Part shown: in pieces, positions 1-6,486 of the stretch
How positions within the stretch are numbered: the first letter of the stretch is position 1
Layout of the letters: every line of letters begins with the position of its first letter
Assembly: GCA_026993705.1 (NCBI GenBank)
Contig: JALWSJ010000112.1
Span: 1-7,307 of the forward strand
DNA: 7,307 nucleotides
Direction of reading: 5' to 3'
DNA from: Flavobacteriales bacterium
GTDB taxonomy: Bacteria; Bacteroidota; Bacteroidia; Flavobacteriales_D; Parvicellaceae
Translations under genes and position numbers: made by a program
The notes under the pieces: generated by a model
The model's database searches: none
What the model saw: only the letters and a program-made list of their open reading frames with translations
What the model was told of the DNA's origin: nothing

Positions 1-2
1 CT

Positions 3-1055
3 GAAATAACGTGCCTTGAAATACTAGAAGACGAGAACCATATCTTTGTACAAAAAGATAGACATTCTTTAGAGGCTACTGCCAAATGGTTCATAGATGT
101 ATCAGGGAGATTCCGTTTTTTGCAAAAGAAACTGAATTTAGAAAATATTCCTCTAGATTTGGATACAGGAGCCGTAGCAACTCATTTTGATAATATCCCC
201 GCTAATCAAAGTTGGGACACCCCAGAACATCCAATATGGACAGAAAGGTGCATCGGTTCTCAAGATTATAGCACTATTCATTTTATGCGAAAAGGCTGCT
301 GGTGGTGGTTTATCAAAATAAATGAAACTCGTGCTAGTGTAGGAATGGTTTACAACAAAGATGTCATTCCTTCATCGGAAGCACAGAATTATTTTTTAAA
401 GCAAATAAAAGAAGATTCGGTTATTTCTAAAGCTTTGCAAAACGCAAATCCGAACAAAATAAATCACATCGATAAATTACCCTATATGGTTCGTCAATAT
501 CATCATAAAAACACGGCTTTATTGGGTGATTCAGGAGCTTTTATTGACCCTCTTTTTAGCCCTGGTTTGGATTTTGTCTGCCAACAGAACGAGTATTTAT
601 CCGATTTGATAATTGATTATTATAAAACAGGAAAGAAAAACAAGCGAAAATGGGACAAATACAACCGAATTATTTTTAAGGCAAATAAAGATAGGGTTTA
701 CATTTACAAACAAATATACAGCTACACGCATTCTTACGATTTGTTTTCAAATATAGCAGAATATATATTCCTTGGTTACCAAACCTTTTCTGTTTTACCC
801 TTGCGTTATTTTCCTAAACGTATGCGTAAGATTTCAACCTTAAACTTTATCACTCAACCGATTACGCAGCTTTATTTTCTACGACTGAGAACTTTGCTGA
901 AAAAGCGAAAAAAAGAGAATAAAACTTCATCTGCTCTTCCTCAACCTGTTCGTTTTTCTAGGGTAGGAATGCCTTCAGGTATAAGGTTATTCATTAAGCC
1001 TTTTGATTTGTTTTGGGCTTGGTGTAAGGATTTTATGCTGCTTAATGTTAAATAG
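3..1055 (+). CDS. Flavin-dependent halogenase-like FAD oxidoreductase (5'-truncated by window edge)
   Basis: The frame is open from the first codon at position 3, so this is the C-terminal 350 residues of a longer protein and the TTG at 120 is not the start. Visible residues about 32-36 read DVSGR, resembling the D-x-SG segment of FAD-dependent halogenases. Residues about 99-106 read CWWWFIKI, which matches the WxWxIP halogenase signature except that proline is lysine. Residues about 175-190 read GDSGAFIDPLFSPGLD, the conserved GDAxxFIDP flavin-binding segment of the tryptophan-halogenase family. The N-terminal GxGxxG nucleotide-binding motif and the catalytic lysine of true halogenases would lie in the missing part, roughly 150-180 residues by comparison with PrnA-type enzymes. 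Related genes occur in flavobacterial pigment and aryl-polyene-type clusters, but no cluster partner is visible here. The family is well supported. Halogenation is not: the protein could equally be a non-halogenating FAD monooxygenase or dehydrogenase. Transcription ends at the stem-loop 17 bp after the stop. Confidence 0.82.
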   Translation, partial: EITCLEILEDENHIFVQKDRHSLEATAKWFIDVSGRFRFLQKKLNLENIPLDLDTGAVATHFDNIPANQSWDTPEHPIWTERCIGSQDYSTIHFMRKGCWWWFIKINETRASVGMVYNKDVIPSSEAQNYFLKQIKEDSVISKALQNANPNKINHIDKLPYMVRQYHHKNTALLGDSGAFIDPLFSPGLDFVCQQNEYLSDLIIDYYKTGKKNKRKWDKYNRIIFKANKDRVYIYKQIYSYTHSYDLFSNIAEYIFLGYQTFSVLPLRYFPKRMRKISTLNFITQPITQLYFLRLRTLLKKRKKENKTSSALPQPVRFSRVGMPSGIRLFIKPFDLFWAWCKDFMLLNVK

Positions 1056-1072
1056 GTCAGAAACGTGTTTAT

Positions 1073-1117
1073 AAAACAAAAGCGAGTATTTCAAGAAAAA
1101 TACTCGCTTTTGTTTTT
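1073..1117. terminator. Bidirectional intrinsic terminator between convergent genes
   Basis: A perfect 19-bp inverted repeat (1073-1091 paired with 1098-1116) encloses a 6-nt loop. Its core is AGCGAGTATTT / AAATACTCGCT, flanked by A-rich sequence on the left and T-rich sequence on the right. Read on either strand, the hairpin is therefore followed by a U tract. It lies 17 bp after the stop of the plus-strand halogenase-like gene and 15 bp after the stop of the minus-strand beta-barrel gene, as expected for a shared terminator. Confidence 0.92.
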
Positions 1118-1132
1118 AATTTATTCTGCATA

Positions 1133-1747
1133 TTACCATTTAGGTAAGAAATAATTGTATTGAAGTGTAAGACCAATACTCATTCCACTAAGGTCATCAG
1201 ATTTTGTTTGAATTAAATCAGCACCGTTTGCAAAGCTATAGCCAAAGTTAGCTCCGATTCTAATATTTTCGTTGGCTACGAAAAACACTTTAGCTCCGAC
1301 TTGAGTGTTTAAAAAATTATCAGTTTTATCTCCTGGTAGCGATATATCACTTGGAAGAGTATAAGAATACTTCATAAAACTCTGATTTAAGTAAGGCATA
1401 ATGCTAAAATGTTTCTCTAATGGAATTTCATATCCTAATTCTATCCCAAAAGAACGATATTTCAAATTAGCTTTTAATGTTCCCGTTGTATCGTTTGGAA
1501 AAAAACGTTTGGTTTCTCCTTTTCCTCCCATATAACTTAATCCAATATGGAAACGTTCGGAGAAGTGCATCCCACCGCTTAATCCCAAGTTATAAGTATT
1601 GTCAAATGGGGAAATAGAATTAATGTTTAGGTTTCCGTAAAACCCCTTTCTCACGTTGTGGTCTTCTACTGACTCTCTATCAGTGCTTTGTGCAAAAAAC
1701 AACATCGGTGTTATTGCCGTTACGAGTGCTATAATTATTTTTTTCAT
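1133..1747 (-). CDS. Small outer-membrane beta-barrel protein
   Basis: The 204-residue product starts with a signal peptide (MKKIIIALV, hydrophobic stretch, ending PMLFFAQ), with cleavage likely after about residue 19-20. The mature part shows about eight alternating amphipathic segments, for example around residues 37-46, 52-62, 66-75, 97-109, 117-126, 148-156, 161-171 and 189-200. It ends in an aromatic residue (YNYFLPKW), as is usual for proteins inserted by the BAM machinery. This fits an eight-stranded barrel of the OmpA/OmpW/porin-like size class common in Bacteroidota ('outer membrane beta-barrel protein'). No specific subfamily or ligand can be assigned. Its ATG overlaps the stop of the upstream COG3014-type gene in an ATGA (1744-1747), so the two are probably translationally coupled. 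It is the last gene of the minus-strand operon and is followed by the 19-bp terminator. The barrel call is firm, the function unknown. Confidence 0.85.
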   Translation of the reverse strand: MKKIIIALVTAITPMLFFAQSTDRESVEDHNVRKGFYGNLNINSISPFDNTYNLGLSGGMHFSERFHIGLSYMGGKGETKRFFPNDTTGTLKANLKYRSFGIELGYEIPLEKHFSIMPYLNQSFMKYSYTLPSDISLPGDKTDNFLNTQVGAKVFFVANENIRIGANFGYSFANGADLIQTKSDDLSGMSIGLTLQYNYFLPKW

Positions 1748-3198
1748 GGCTTGATGGGTTTTAGTGTTAATGTATCGTTTATTAATTCCGGTTTTACAAT
1801 CTTACCGGGTAGTTTATCAGGTGTAAATATATTTTTAAATTGTATGTTGTTTTTCCCCTTACTGTTGACATATATTTTTATTTCTTCCTTCTGCCCGGCA
1901 GGATTAACAAGTTGAAGCGTTACTTCGTTCGAATCCTTTTGTGTTAAAGGTACTCTAGCATAACTAATCATTGCGGGAAGACTTTGCCAGTTTCTTGTGT
2001 CAGCTTGTTCCGATAAAAATCCTGCTGCTGATACAGCTGTTCCTAAAATCATTCCAAGTTCTCCGTTAGTAGTATCACTTCTCAACGACTGTGCCAAAAT
2101 TTGATTCATAGCTATCTTGGTTAAATGTGTTGCTAAGTCTTTGGAAAAACGTTCATGTAAAGTTTTTTCTGCAATTACATTAATATTTTCGACCAACTCC
2201 AAATGCTTATCTGAGTTGTTGTTGTTTACCGTTACCGAATTTGGTGTTGGTTGATAATACAGCGGAAACTCTTTATAGGCAGGAAGTGCAATACGAATAC
2301 CTGCCAAGGCAGAAAGGCTACTCGGATTAGAAACTGTTCCATTGAAAGGAACTCTTAAATTACCCGTTTGGTCAGTAAAATAAAACCCGGCTTGTCCGCC
2401 TACTAACGTAAAAATATATTCTTTTTCTATTTTGTAAGGAGCTTTGCCGTTTTCCCAATACAAAATTAACTCTCCAAATTCTTTCGGTGTGTATTTATAT
2501 TTTTTTCCGAATGTATTTTCATAATAACTCAATTCATCATAAAATTGGGCTAAATAAGCCGCTCTTAATAAGTCTTCTTGTATCTGTTTCGGTACTTCCA
2601 CGCCTAGTGACTTTCCTGTTTTCACATAAGCATCATAAGCATTTCTATAAGCAATAAAAGCATTGTTATAATCTTTAGCTTTTTCGTAAATCTGACCGAT
2701 TAGCATCATTCCAAAGGGATCGGTATGGTACTGTTTCATTTTTTTTTCATCCAGTTCCATTTCTTTCAGATTCATTCTTCTTGCTTCTACAAGAGCATCC
2801 TCCATTTCGTTAAGGTAGATATAATTGAGAGCTTTGTAATAATGAATCATTATTTTCTCAAAGTCTTCTGCTCTGTATTTTTTCGATGCTGAATTAACAG
2901 CTACACTTACAGCCAAATCAGTAAGCGTATTGATATAATCCATCAAATCATCAGCATAATTCAGGTGTTTGTTGCTTTCTTCGTATTCTCCATTTAAGTG
3001 GTAGAGCCTACCTAACTCAAGATGGTAAAGAAGTGCATTTCTCTTTTTACGAAGATATTTATTACTTGCAATATCTTCCAAGGCATCTTGAAACTGATAT
3101 TGCTCAATTGCCGTATGAGCATTTTGACTTTTTTCGTAATAGGTTTTGCACGAAACCATCAAGAACAGTAAAACCGATATAAGTAAAGATAGTTTCAT
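1744..3198 (-). CDS. COG3014-type TPR lipoprotein
   Basis: The 484-residue product begins MKLSLLISVLLFLMVSC, a lipoprotein signal with the lipidated cysteine at residue 17. The residues after it (KTYYEK) lack the acidic surface-export signal described for flavobacterial lipoproteins, so a periplasm-facing anchor is likelier. Residues about 25-200 are helical with tetratricopeptide-like pairs (about 56-90, 110-145, 160-195), suggesting a protein-binding scaffold. Residues about 250-455 form a conserved C-terminal region with the blocks GIRIALPAYKE (300-310) and EQADTRNWQSLP (397-408), which I recognise as typical of the COG3014 family. From memory, that family has also been seen beside lpoB in gammaproteobacteria. 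Here it lies between an LpoB-like lipoprotein gene (upstream, across a 165-bp palindromic element) and a beta-barrel gene that it overlaps by 4 bp. Its biochemical role is unknown. A scaffold in envelope or peptidoglycan assembly is an inference from context. Confidence 0.85.
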   Translation of the reverse strand: MKLSLLISVLLFLMVSCKTYYEKSQNAHTAIEQYQFQDALEDIASNKYLRKKRNALLYHLELGRLYHLNGEYEESNKHLNYADDLMDYINTLTDLAVSVAVNSASKKYRAEDFEKIMIHYYKALNYIYLNEMEDALVEARRMNLKEMELDEKKMKQYHTDPFGMMLIGQIYEKAKDYNNAFIAYRNAYDAYVKTGKSLGVEVPKQIQEDLLRAAYLAQFYDELSYYENTFGKKYKYTPKEFGELILYWENGKAPYKIEKEYIFTLVGGQAGFYFTDQTGNLRVPFNGTVSNPSSLSALAGIRIALPAYKEFPLYYQPTPNSVTVNNNNSDKHLELVENINVIAEKTLHERFSKDLATHLTKIAMNQILAQSLRSDTTNGELGMILGTAVSAAGFLSEQADTRNWQSLPAMISYARVPLTQKDSNEVTLQLVNPAGQKEEIKIYVNSKGKNNIQFKNIFTPDKLPGKIVKPELINDTLTLKPIKP

Positions 3199-3265
3199 AC
3201 GGTACAGGGATTTAATGGTTCACTAGTTGTTGTGTGTATTATGCAACAATAATTATTTTTTTATA

Positions 3266-3430
3266 GAACTTGTTTAAAGTTGACAGACTAATAGCGAGCG
3301 TGAAGGCTTATATTTTCTGGCAAAGCTCCATTTTTATTGCATAGCCATTAGCTATGGAATAAAAATTAGCTGAAGTCCAGAAAATATAATGCTTTACGCG
3401 TAGTTTAGTAAGTTAACTTTAAACAAGTTC
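3266..3430. repeat. 165-bp palindromic MITE-like element
   Basis: Perfect 16-bp terminal inverted repeats, GAACTTGTTTAAAGTT at 3266-3281 and its complement at 3415-3430, bound an element whose two halves are complementary over most of their length. Inner perfect arms are TTATATTTTCTGG (3308-3320) with 3377-3389, and CATAGC (3340-3345) with GCTATG (3351-3356) around a 5-nt loop. The symmetry centre is 3348. A short direct repeat, ATA, flanks it (3263-3265 and 3431-3433) and may be a target-site duplication. It has no coding capacity. It sits in the 286-bp gap between the LpoB-like and COG3014-type genes and, if transcribed, would fold into one long hairpin within the operon mRNA. A miniature inverted-repeat transposable element is the best reading. 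A structured regulatory RNA or attenuator is the alternative. Confidence 0.8.
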
Positions 3431-3484
3431 ATAAGAAAAACAAGGGAGAAAAATACTTTCTCACCTCGTTTTCTTTTTCTACCA

Positions 3485-4078
3485 CTACCTTTTTATAAAC
3501 TTCTTGATTTTCTTTTGTCCTACCCAAACAATCTCGTTGGTTTGAATGTTAGTTAATTCTAGGTTCACTTGATAAAGAACCACCCTTTTTTTGTCTATTT
3601 GATCAACAATACTATTGATAGAACCTTGAACCATAAAGTCAGCTCCAATTTCCAATCCCCATTTTTTCATAGTCGAAACAGAAGAGTTGTCTTGTTGGTC
3701 GGCTCTTTCCATTCTTATTTGCTCTCTCATTTTCCCGCCTTGCACAATTCTTACTTTTTGAGAAAGAATTAAGTTTCTTTCTATATCTTTAATAAACGGC
3801 TCAGACTCAATATGTTCGTGAGATTTATTGGTGATAAAACCAACAATTACAACCGGTTTTTCTCCGTTGTGTTTTTGCATAAAATTAGACAACCAATCTT
3901 CCGAAAGCATTTGTTTCGTTAGTTCTTCAGCTGTAAGTTGAGCATCTGTATCGTTCCATTTTCCGCTTAAATCAATTTGTTCATCTACATCTACTCTTGA
4001 TACTTTTCTAGTACAGCCAATCGTAGCTGTTCCCAAAAGTAATAGTATCATCATTGTTTTTAAATTAAATAATTTCAT
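3485..4078 (-). CDS. LpoB-like lipoprotein (penicillin-binding protein activator family)
   Basis: The 197-residue product has a lipoprotein signal, MKLFNLKTMMILLLLG followed by TATIGC, with lipidation at Cys22. After a short linker come blocks typical of the LpoB family: DLSGKWNDTD (36-45), PVVIVGFITNKSHEHI (75-90), ERADQQDNSS...GLEIGADFMVQGSI (124-154) and YQVNLELTNIQTNEIVWV (169-186). These match the mixed alpha/beta LpoB/CsgG-like fold. In E. coli, LpoB is an outer-membrane lipoprotein that crosses the periplasm to stimulate PBP1b glycosyltransferase and transpeptidase activity. Whether a flavobacterial homologue does this is untested. The linker between Cys22 and the domain is short (about 14 residues), so reaching a PBP would need another arrangement than in E. 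coli. The gene follows the basic secreted-protein gene by 53 bp and precedes the COG3014-type gene, a grouping also seen in gammaproteobacteria from memory. The two A/T-rich start contexts in this pair are alike (TACCACTATG here, TATCACTATG upstream). Confidence 0.85.
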   Translation of the reverse strand: MKLFNLKTMMILLLLGTATIGCTRKVSRVDVDEQIDLSGKWNDTDAQLTAEELTKQMLSEDWLSNFMQKHNGEKPVVIVGFITNKSHEHIESEPFIKDIERNLILSQKVRIVQGGKMREQIRMERADQQDNSSVSTMKKWGLEIGADFMVQGSINSIVDQIDKKRVVLYQVNLELTNIQTNEIVWVGQKKIKKFIKR

Positions 4079-4131
4079 AGTGGTAAGTGTTTATTTATAT
4101 CTATTATTTCTTGTCTTGTAGTTCACGAAGT

Positions 4132-4593
4132 TTATTGGTTTAATAAATACATCAACGTTCCTAAGATATATAAGTCATTGCTTAAGCCGTAGTTATAACC
4201 ATTCCCGTAACCATATCCATTACCATTATTATAATTATTATATTTATTGTAATTTCCATAACCATTATAATAGTAAGGAGTATATCCTCTGCGTCCCCTT
4301 CTTCGATATCTTCTATTTTGACCTCTCGCTTTTATTCTTTCTTTTCTTAATTCAAACCTTCTTTCAGCTTTAAGATCTTTCCTTTTTTGTTTTTCTTCTG
4401 CCCAATCTACAACAGAATAGATATCCTGAATGGTTGCACTCATCAAATGATAATCGGTAGAAGAATCCTTCATCGCCATGTATTTTTCCATACTTCTTCT
4501 GTAGTTTGGATTTTGATCAGAATCTGTCGTTTGGGCTGTGCTTACACTAGTTATTCCGGCTAGTAATAAAGCAGAAAGGATTACTTTTTTCAT
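4132..4593 (-). CDS. Secreted basic, Tyr/Asn/Gly-rich protein of unknown function
   Basis: I do not recognise a family for this 153-residue product. It has a clear Sec signal peptide (MKKVILSALLLAGITSVSTA, cleavage before Gln21). A mixed segment (21-64) is followed by a highly charged helix-like stretch (about 65-102) rich in Lys, Arg and Glu that ends in an arginine cluster (RRYRRRGRR, 94-102). A low-complexity tract of Tyr, Asn and Gly follows (about 104-136), and a short hydrophobic tail (LYILGTLMYLL, 141-151) closes it. The repetitive part is codon-biased and A/T-rich on the DNA (runs of AAT, TAT and GGT). The gene is the first of the minus-strand envelope group, with the LpoB-like gene 53 bp downstream and a candidate promoter about 64 bp upstream. 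The basic tract could bind an acidic polymer such as peptidoglycan-linked glycans, LPS or nucleic acid, but that is only a guess. The signal peptide and co-directional context make it a real gene. Confidence 0.75.
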   Translation of the reverse strand: MKKVILSALLLAGITSVSTAQTTDSDQNPNYRRSMEKYMAMKDSSTDYHLMSATIQDIYSVVDWAEEKQKRKDLKAERRFELRKERIKARGQNRRYRRRGRRGYTPYYYNGYGNYNKYNNYNNGNGYGYGNGYNYGLSNDLYILGTLMYLLNQ

Positions 4594-4656
4594 AGTGATA
4601 AAATTATAAGTTTATTTCTTTATTGTGTTCTAGGCAATCACCGTACCAAATTAACG

Positions 4657-4664
4657 CAAAAATA
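4657..4664 (-). promoter_or_regulatory. Candidate -7 promoter element of the envelope operon
   Basis: On the minus strand this reads TATTTTTG, an exact match to the Bacteroidota -7 consensus TAnnTTTG. It lies in the 81-bp gap between the permease stop and the start of the secreted basic-protein gene, giving a leader of about 55-60 nt. I see no clear TTG at the usual spacing upstream, so the call rests on one element. Confidence 0.4.
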
Positions 4665-4674
4665 GAAATAGGCA

Positions 4675-6438
4675 TTAAATAATTAACCTTACCCCCCCTA
4701 ATTCCTCTATTCTATAAGGAAACTTATCTCCCGGCGAACCGATAAACATAAAGTTAATCGGGATATTCCATTTCTTAGATAATTTTCTAATAAACTCAGG
4801 AGAGAAAGTTCCATTTTCAACAACAAATTCGACTTCTATTTTAGGATATTCTTTGTCTAAGAATTTTATTTCCTCAGGCAATTCCTCCGGAATCTCCTTC
4901 TCGTCTTGAACTACGGTAACAATCTTTATTTTTCGAGTATGTTCATTTTTAGAAATATAAAGCATAACTTTATTTAATGTTGCTATATCGTCTCCTTTAG
5001 TAAAAAACACAAATTCTTGAGAATTAATATCATCTATGATTTTTTGTATGTTTTTGTCTAATCGCAGAATAAACTTTCTAATAGGATTAAAAATTCCATC
5101 AATTGTTTTTAGGGTTAGTTTAAGCAGAACCGTTCTGTTCAGCATAATAATAATAAACGTAATAAAAGGAATGAAATAGTAAAGAAAGACCGTAAAATTA
5201 CTCGGAAGTCCATCTTTAGGAGGCATCATTATATTTCCAATCAGAGCGGTTACAACGGCTATAATCGCAATAATAACTGAAATCCAAGAAGCTCTTTCCG
5301 GACGAGGTAGTTTACTTCTTTTTATTTTTAGAAGGATATTACCAATAGCAAACAAAGCCATAACCGATAGAAAAGAAATAGTATATACCCCTGCTAATAA
5401 TTTTACATTTCCTTGTGTAATTAACAATACAGAAACACATAGAACAAAAAACATAATGATAATTCGGTAAGAACTTCCTTTTTTATTCTTTTTCAGAAAG
5501 AAAGGAGGCATAATCCTATCCAATGTCATTCTTTCCAATAATCCGGTAACACCAACAAAACTGGTTAATACAGCACCACTCAACACCAAAAAGGCATCCG
5601 CTGCAATTAAATAAGCAATATATTTTCCACCTGTATATTCACCCATTTTAATCAATAAAGTATTCTGAAAATCCTCTCCTTGCAACACGGGCACGGTAAA
5701 GATTGCCAAGGCAAAAACAGCCATTAGTGGGTTAATAACGCTGACAATAGACCACATATTTCTCAAAGTCTTTGGAAATACACCTTTTGCTTGTTCTTCC
5801 ACAAAATTGGCGGAACTTTCAAAACCTGAAACCCCCAGCATAGAGGCAGCAAACCCCAGAAAAATCGCATGGGTTACAGAACCGCCTTCCGGTAAAGATA
5901 AGTGCCAATTATAAAAAAAAGTATCTACACCGTTTTGTAGTAAAAAATAAACAATAAAACCACTCAAAATCACCAATGAACTTAGGTGGAAAATAAAAAT
6001 TCCGATAGCCACCTTTGCCGATTCGCTTATTCCGCCGATTGTTAACAAAGCAAATGCTCCAAGCAAAACAATTGTAGAGATAATAACAGGCATTTTAATA
6101 ATATGATGTAAATAATGAATCCCCTCATTCGCTGATATTACTGCGGTTGCCATATAAGAGAGAAGGGTCAGCGTAGCAGCAAATGAGGCGGTAGCTTTAC
6201 TGGTTGTGTTTAATAACGCATTATACGCACCACCGTTTAAGGGAAGAGCTCCCACAACTTCACCGTATATCTTTCTAAATAAGTATAAAACAAAAGAAAC
6301 AATTAATAGAGTTATCCATGCGTATTGCCCTGCAAAGGATATAGCCAATGCAGATACATACAAAACAGAAGAGCTAATGTCATTTCCACAAATTGCCGTA
6401 GCAGATAATTGATCAAGTTTTTTATGTTGGTTGCTCAT
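4675..6438 (-). CDS. APC-family amino-acid permease with C-terminal soluble domain
   Basis: The 587-residue product is an inner-membrane transporter of the amino acid-polyamine-organocation superfamily. I count about 12 membrane segments (approximately residues 21-38, 40-55, 84-104, 115-135, 142-166, 190-208, 233-252, 275-298, 325-341, 347-370, 385-403, 416-433). Family features are GNDISSSVLYVSA in the first segment, GEVVGALPLNGGAYN (59-73) after the second, and GVSGFESSANFVEEQ (202-216) containing the GFE motif near the sixth. These support proton- or cation-coupled amino-acid or amine uptake. The substrate cannot be read from sequence. An extra domain of about 115 residues (473-587) follows the last segment. 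It has alternating predicted beta strands (FVFFTKG, KIKIVTVVQ, VEFVVENG, INFMFIG) and helices, like a small Rossmann or universal-stress-like fold, and is probably cytoplasmic. A G7 tract (coding strand) lies seven codons before the stop. The gene is 48 bp downstream of rnhB but has its own promoter-like element. Confidence 0.88.
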   Translation of the reverse strand: MSNQHKKLDQLSATAICGNDISSSVLYVSALAISFAGQYAWITLLIVSFVLYLFRKIYGEVVGALPLNGGAYNALLNTTSKATASFAATLTLLSYMATAVISANEGIHYLHHIIKMPVIISTIVLLGAFALLTIGGISESAKVAIGIFIFHLSSLVILSGFIVYFLLQNGVDTFFYNWHLSLPEGGSVTHAIFLGFAASMLGVSGFESSANFVEEQAKGVFPKTLRNMWSIVSVINPLMAVFALAIFTVPVLQGEDFQNTLLIKMGEYTGGKYIAYLIAADAFLVLSGAVLTSFVGVTGLLERMTLDRIMPPFFLKKNKKGSSYRIIIMFFVLCVSVLLITQGNVKLLAGVYTISFLSVMALFAIGNILLKIKRSKLPRPERASWISVIIAIIAVVTALIGNIMMPPKDGLPSNFTVFLYYFIPFITFIIIMLNRTVLLKLTLKTIDGIFNPIRKFILRLDKNIQKIIDDINSQEFVFFTKGDDIATLNKVMLYISKNEHTRKIKIVTVVQDEKEIPEELPEEIKFLDKEYPKIEVEFVVENGTFSPEFIRKLSKKWNIPINFMFIGSPGDKFPYRIEELGGVRLII

Positions 6439-6456
6439 ATCTTATAATATTTTGTA

Positions 6457-6464
6457 CAAAGGTA
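6457..6464 (-). promoter_or_regulatory. Candidate -7 promoter element of the permease gene
   Basis: The minus strand reads TACCTTTG, an exact TAnnTTTG match, 18 bp upstream of the permease ATG, so a transcript would have a very short leader of about 10-13 nt. No convincing TTG is found at the -33 position. If active, the permease would be transcribed separately from rnhB. Confidence 0.45.
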
Positions 6465-6486
6465 AAATTATAAAACAGACCTTGTA

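Noticed and set aside
120..122. TTG as start codon of the first gene
   Set aside because: The frame is open to the left edge and the upstream residues (DVSGR) match the halogenase-like family, so the gene begins outside the window.
1688..1915. 75-residue plus-strand open frame
   Set aside because: It lies antisense to the well-supported beta-barrel and COG3014-type genes, and its composition is that of an antisense shadow.
3244..3251. TATTGTTG on the minus strand as a promoter element for the COG3014-type gene
   Set aside because: It has one mismatch to TAnnTTTG in the core and no TTG at the proper spacing, and the A/T-rich context makes chance matches likely.
3446..3462. Small inverted repeat GAGAAA/TTTCTC after the LpoB-like gene, as a terminator
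   Set aside because: The stem is only 6 bp, A/T-rich, with an interrupted T run on the minus strand. It is too weak to call, though a minor role cannot be excluded.
3569..3772. 67-residue plus-strand open frame
   Set aside because: It is antisense to the conserved core of the LpoB-like gene, with no protein-like features of its own.
4205..4275. A/T-rich short tandem-like units (ATTATA, ACCATTA) as a DNA repeat array
   Set aside because: They are explained by the Tyr/Asn/Gly codons of the secreted protein, and no exact unit or spacing is kept.
6206..6412. 68-residue plus-strand open frame
   Set aside because: It is antisense to the membrane-segment region of the permease, whose conserved motifs explain the sequence.
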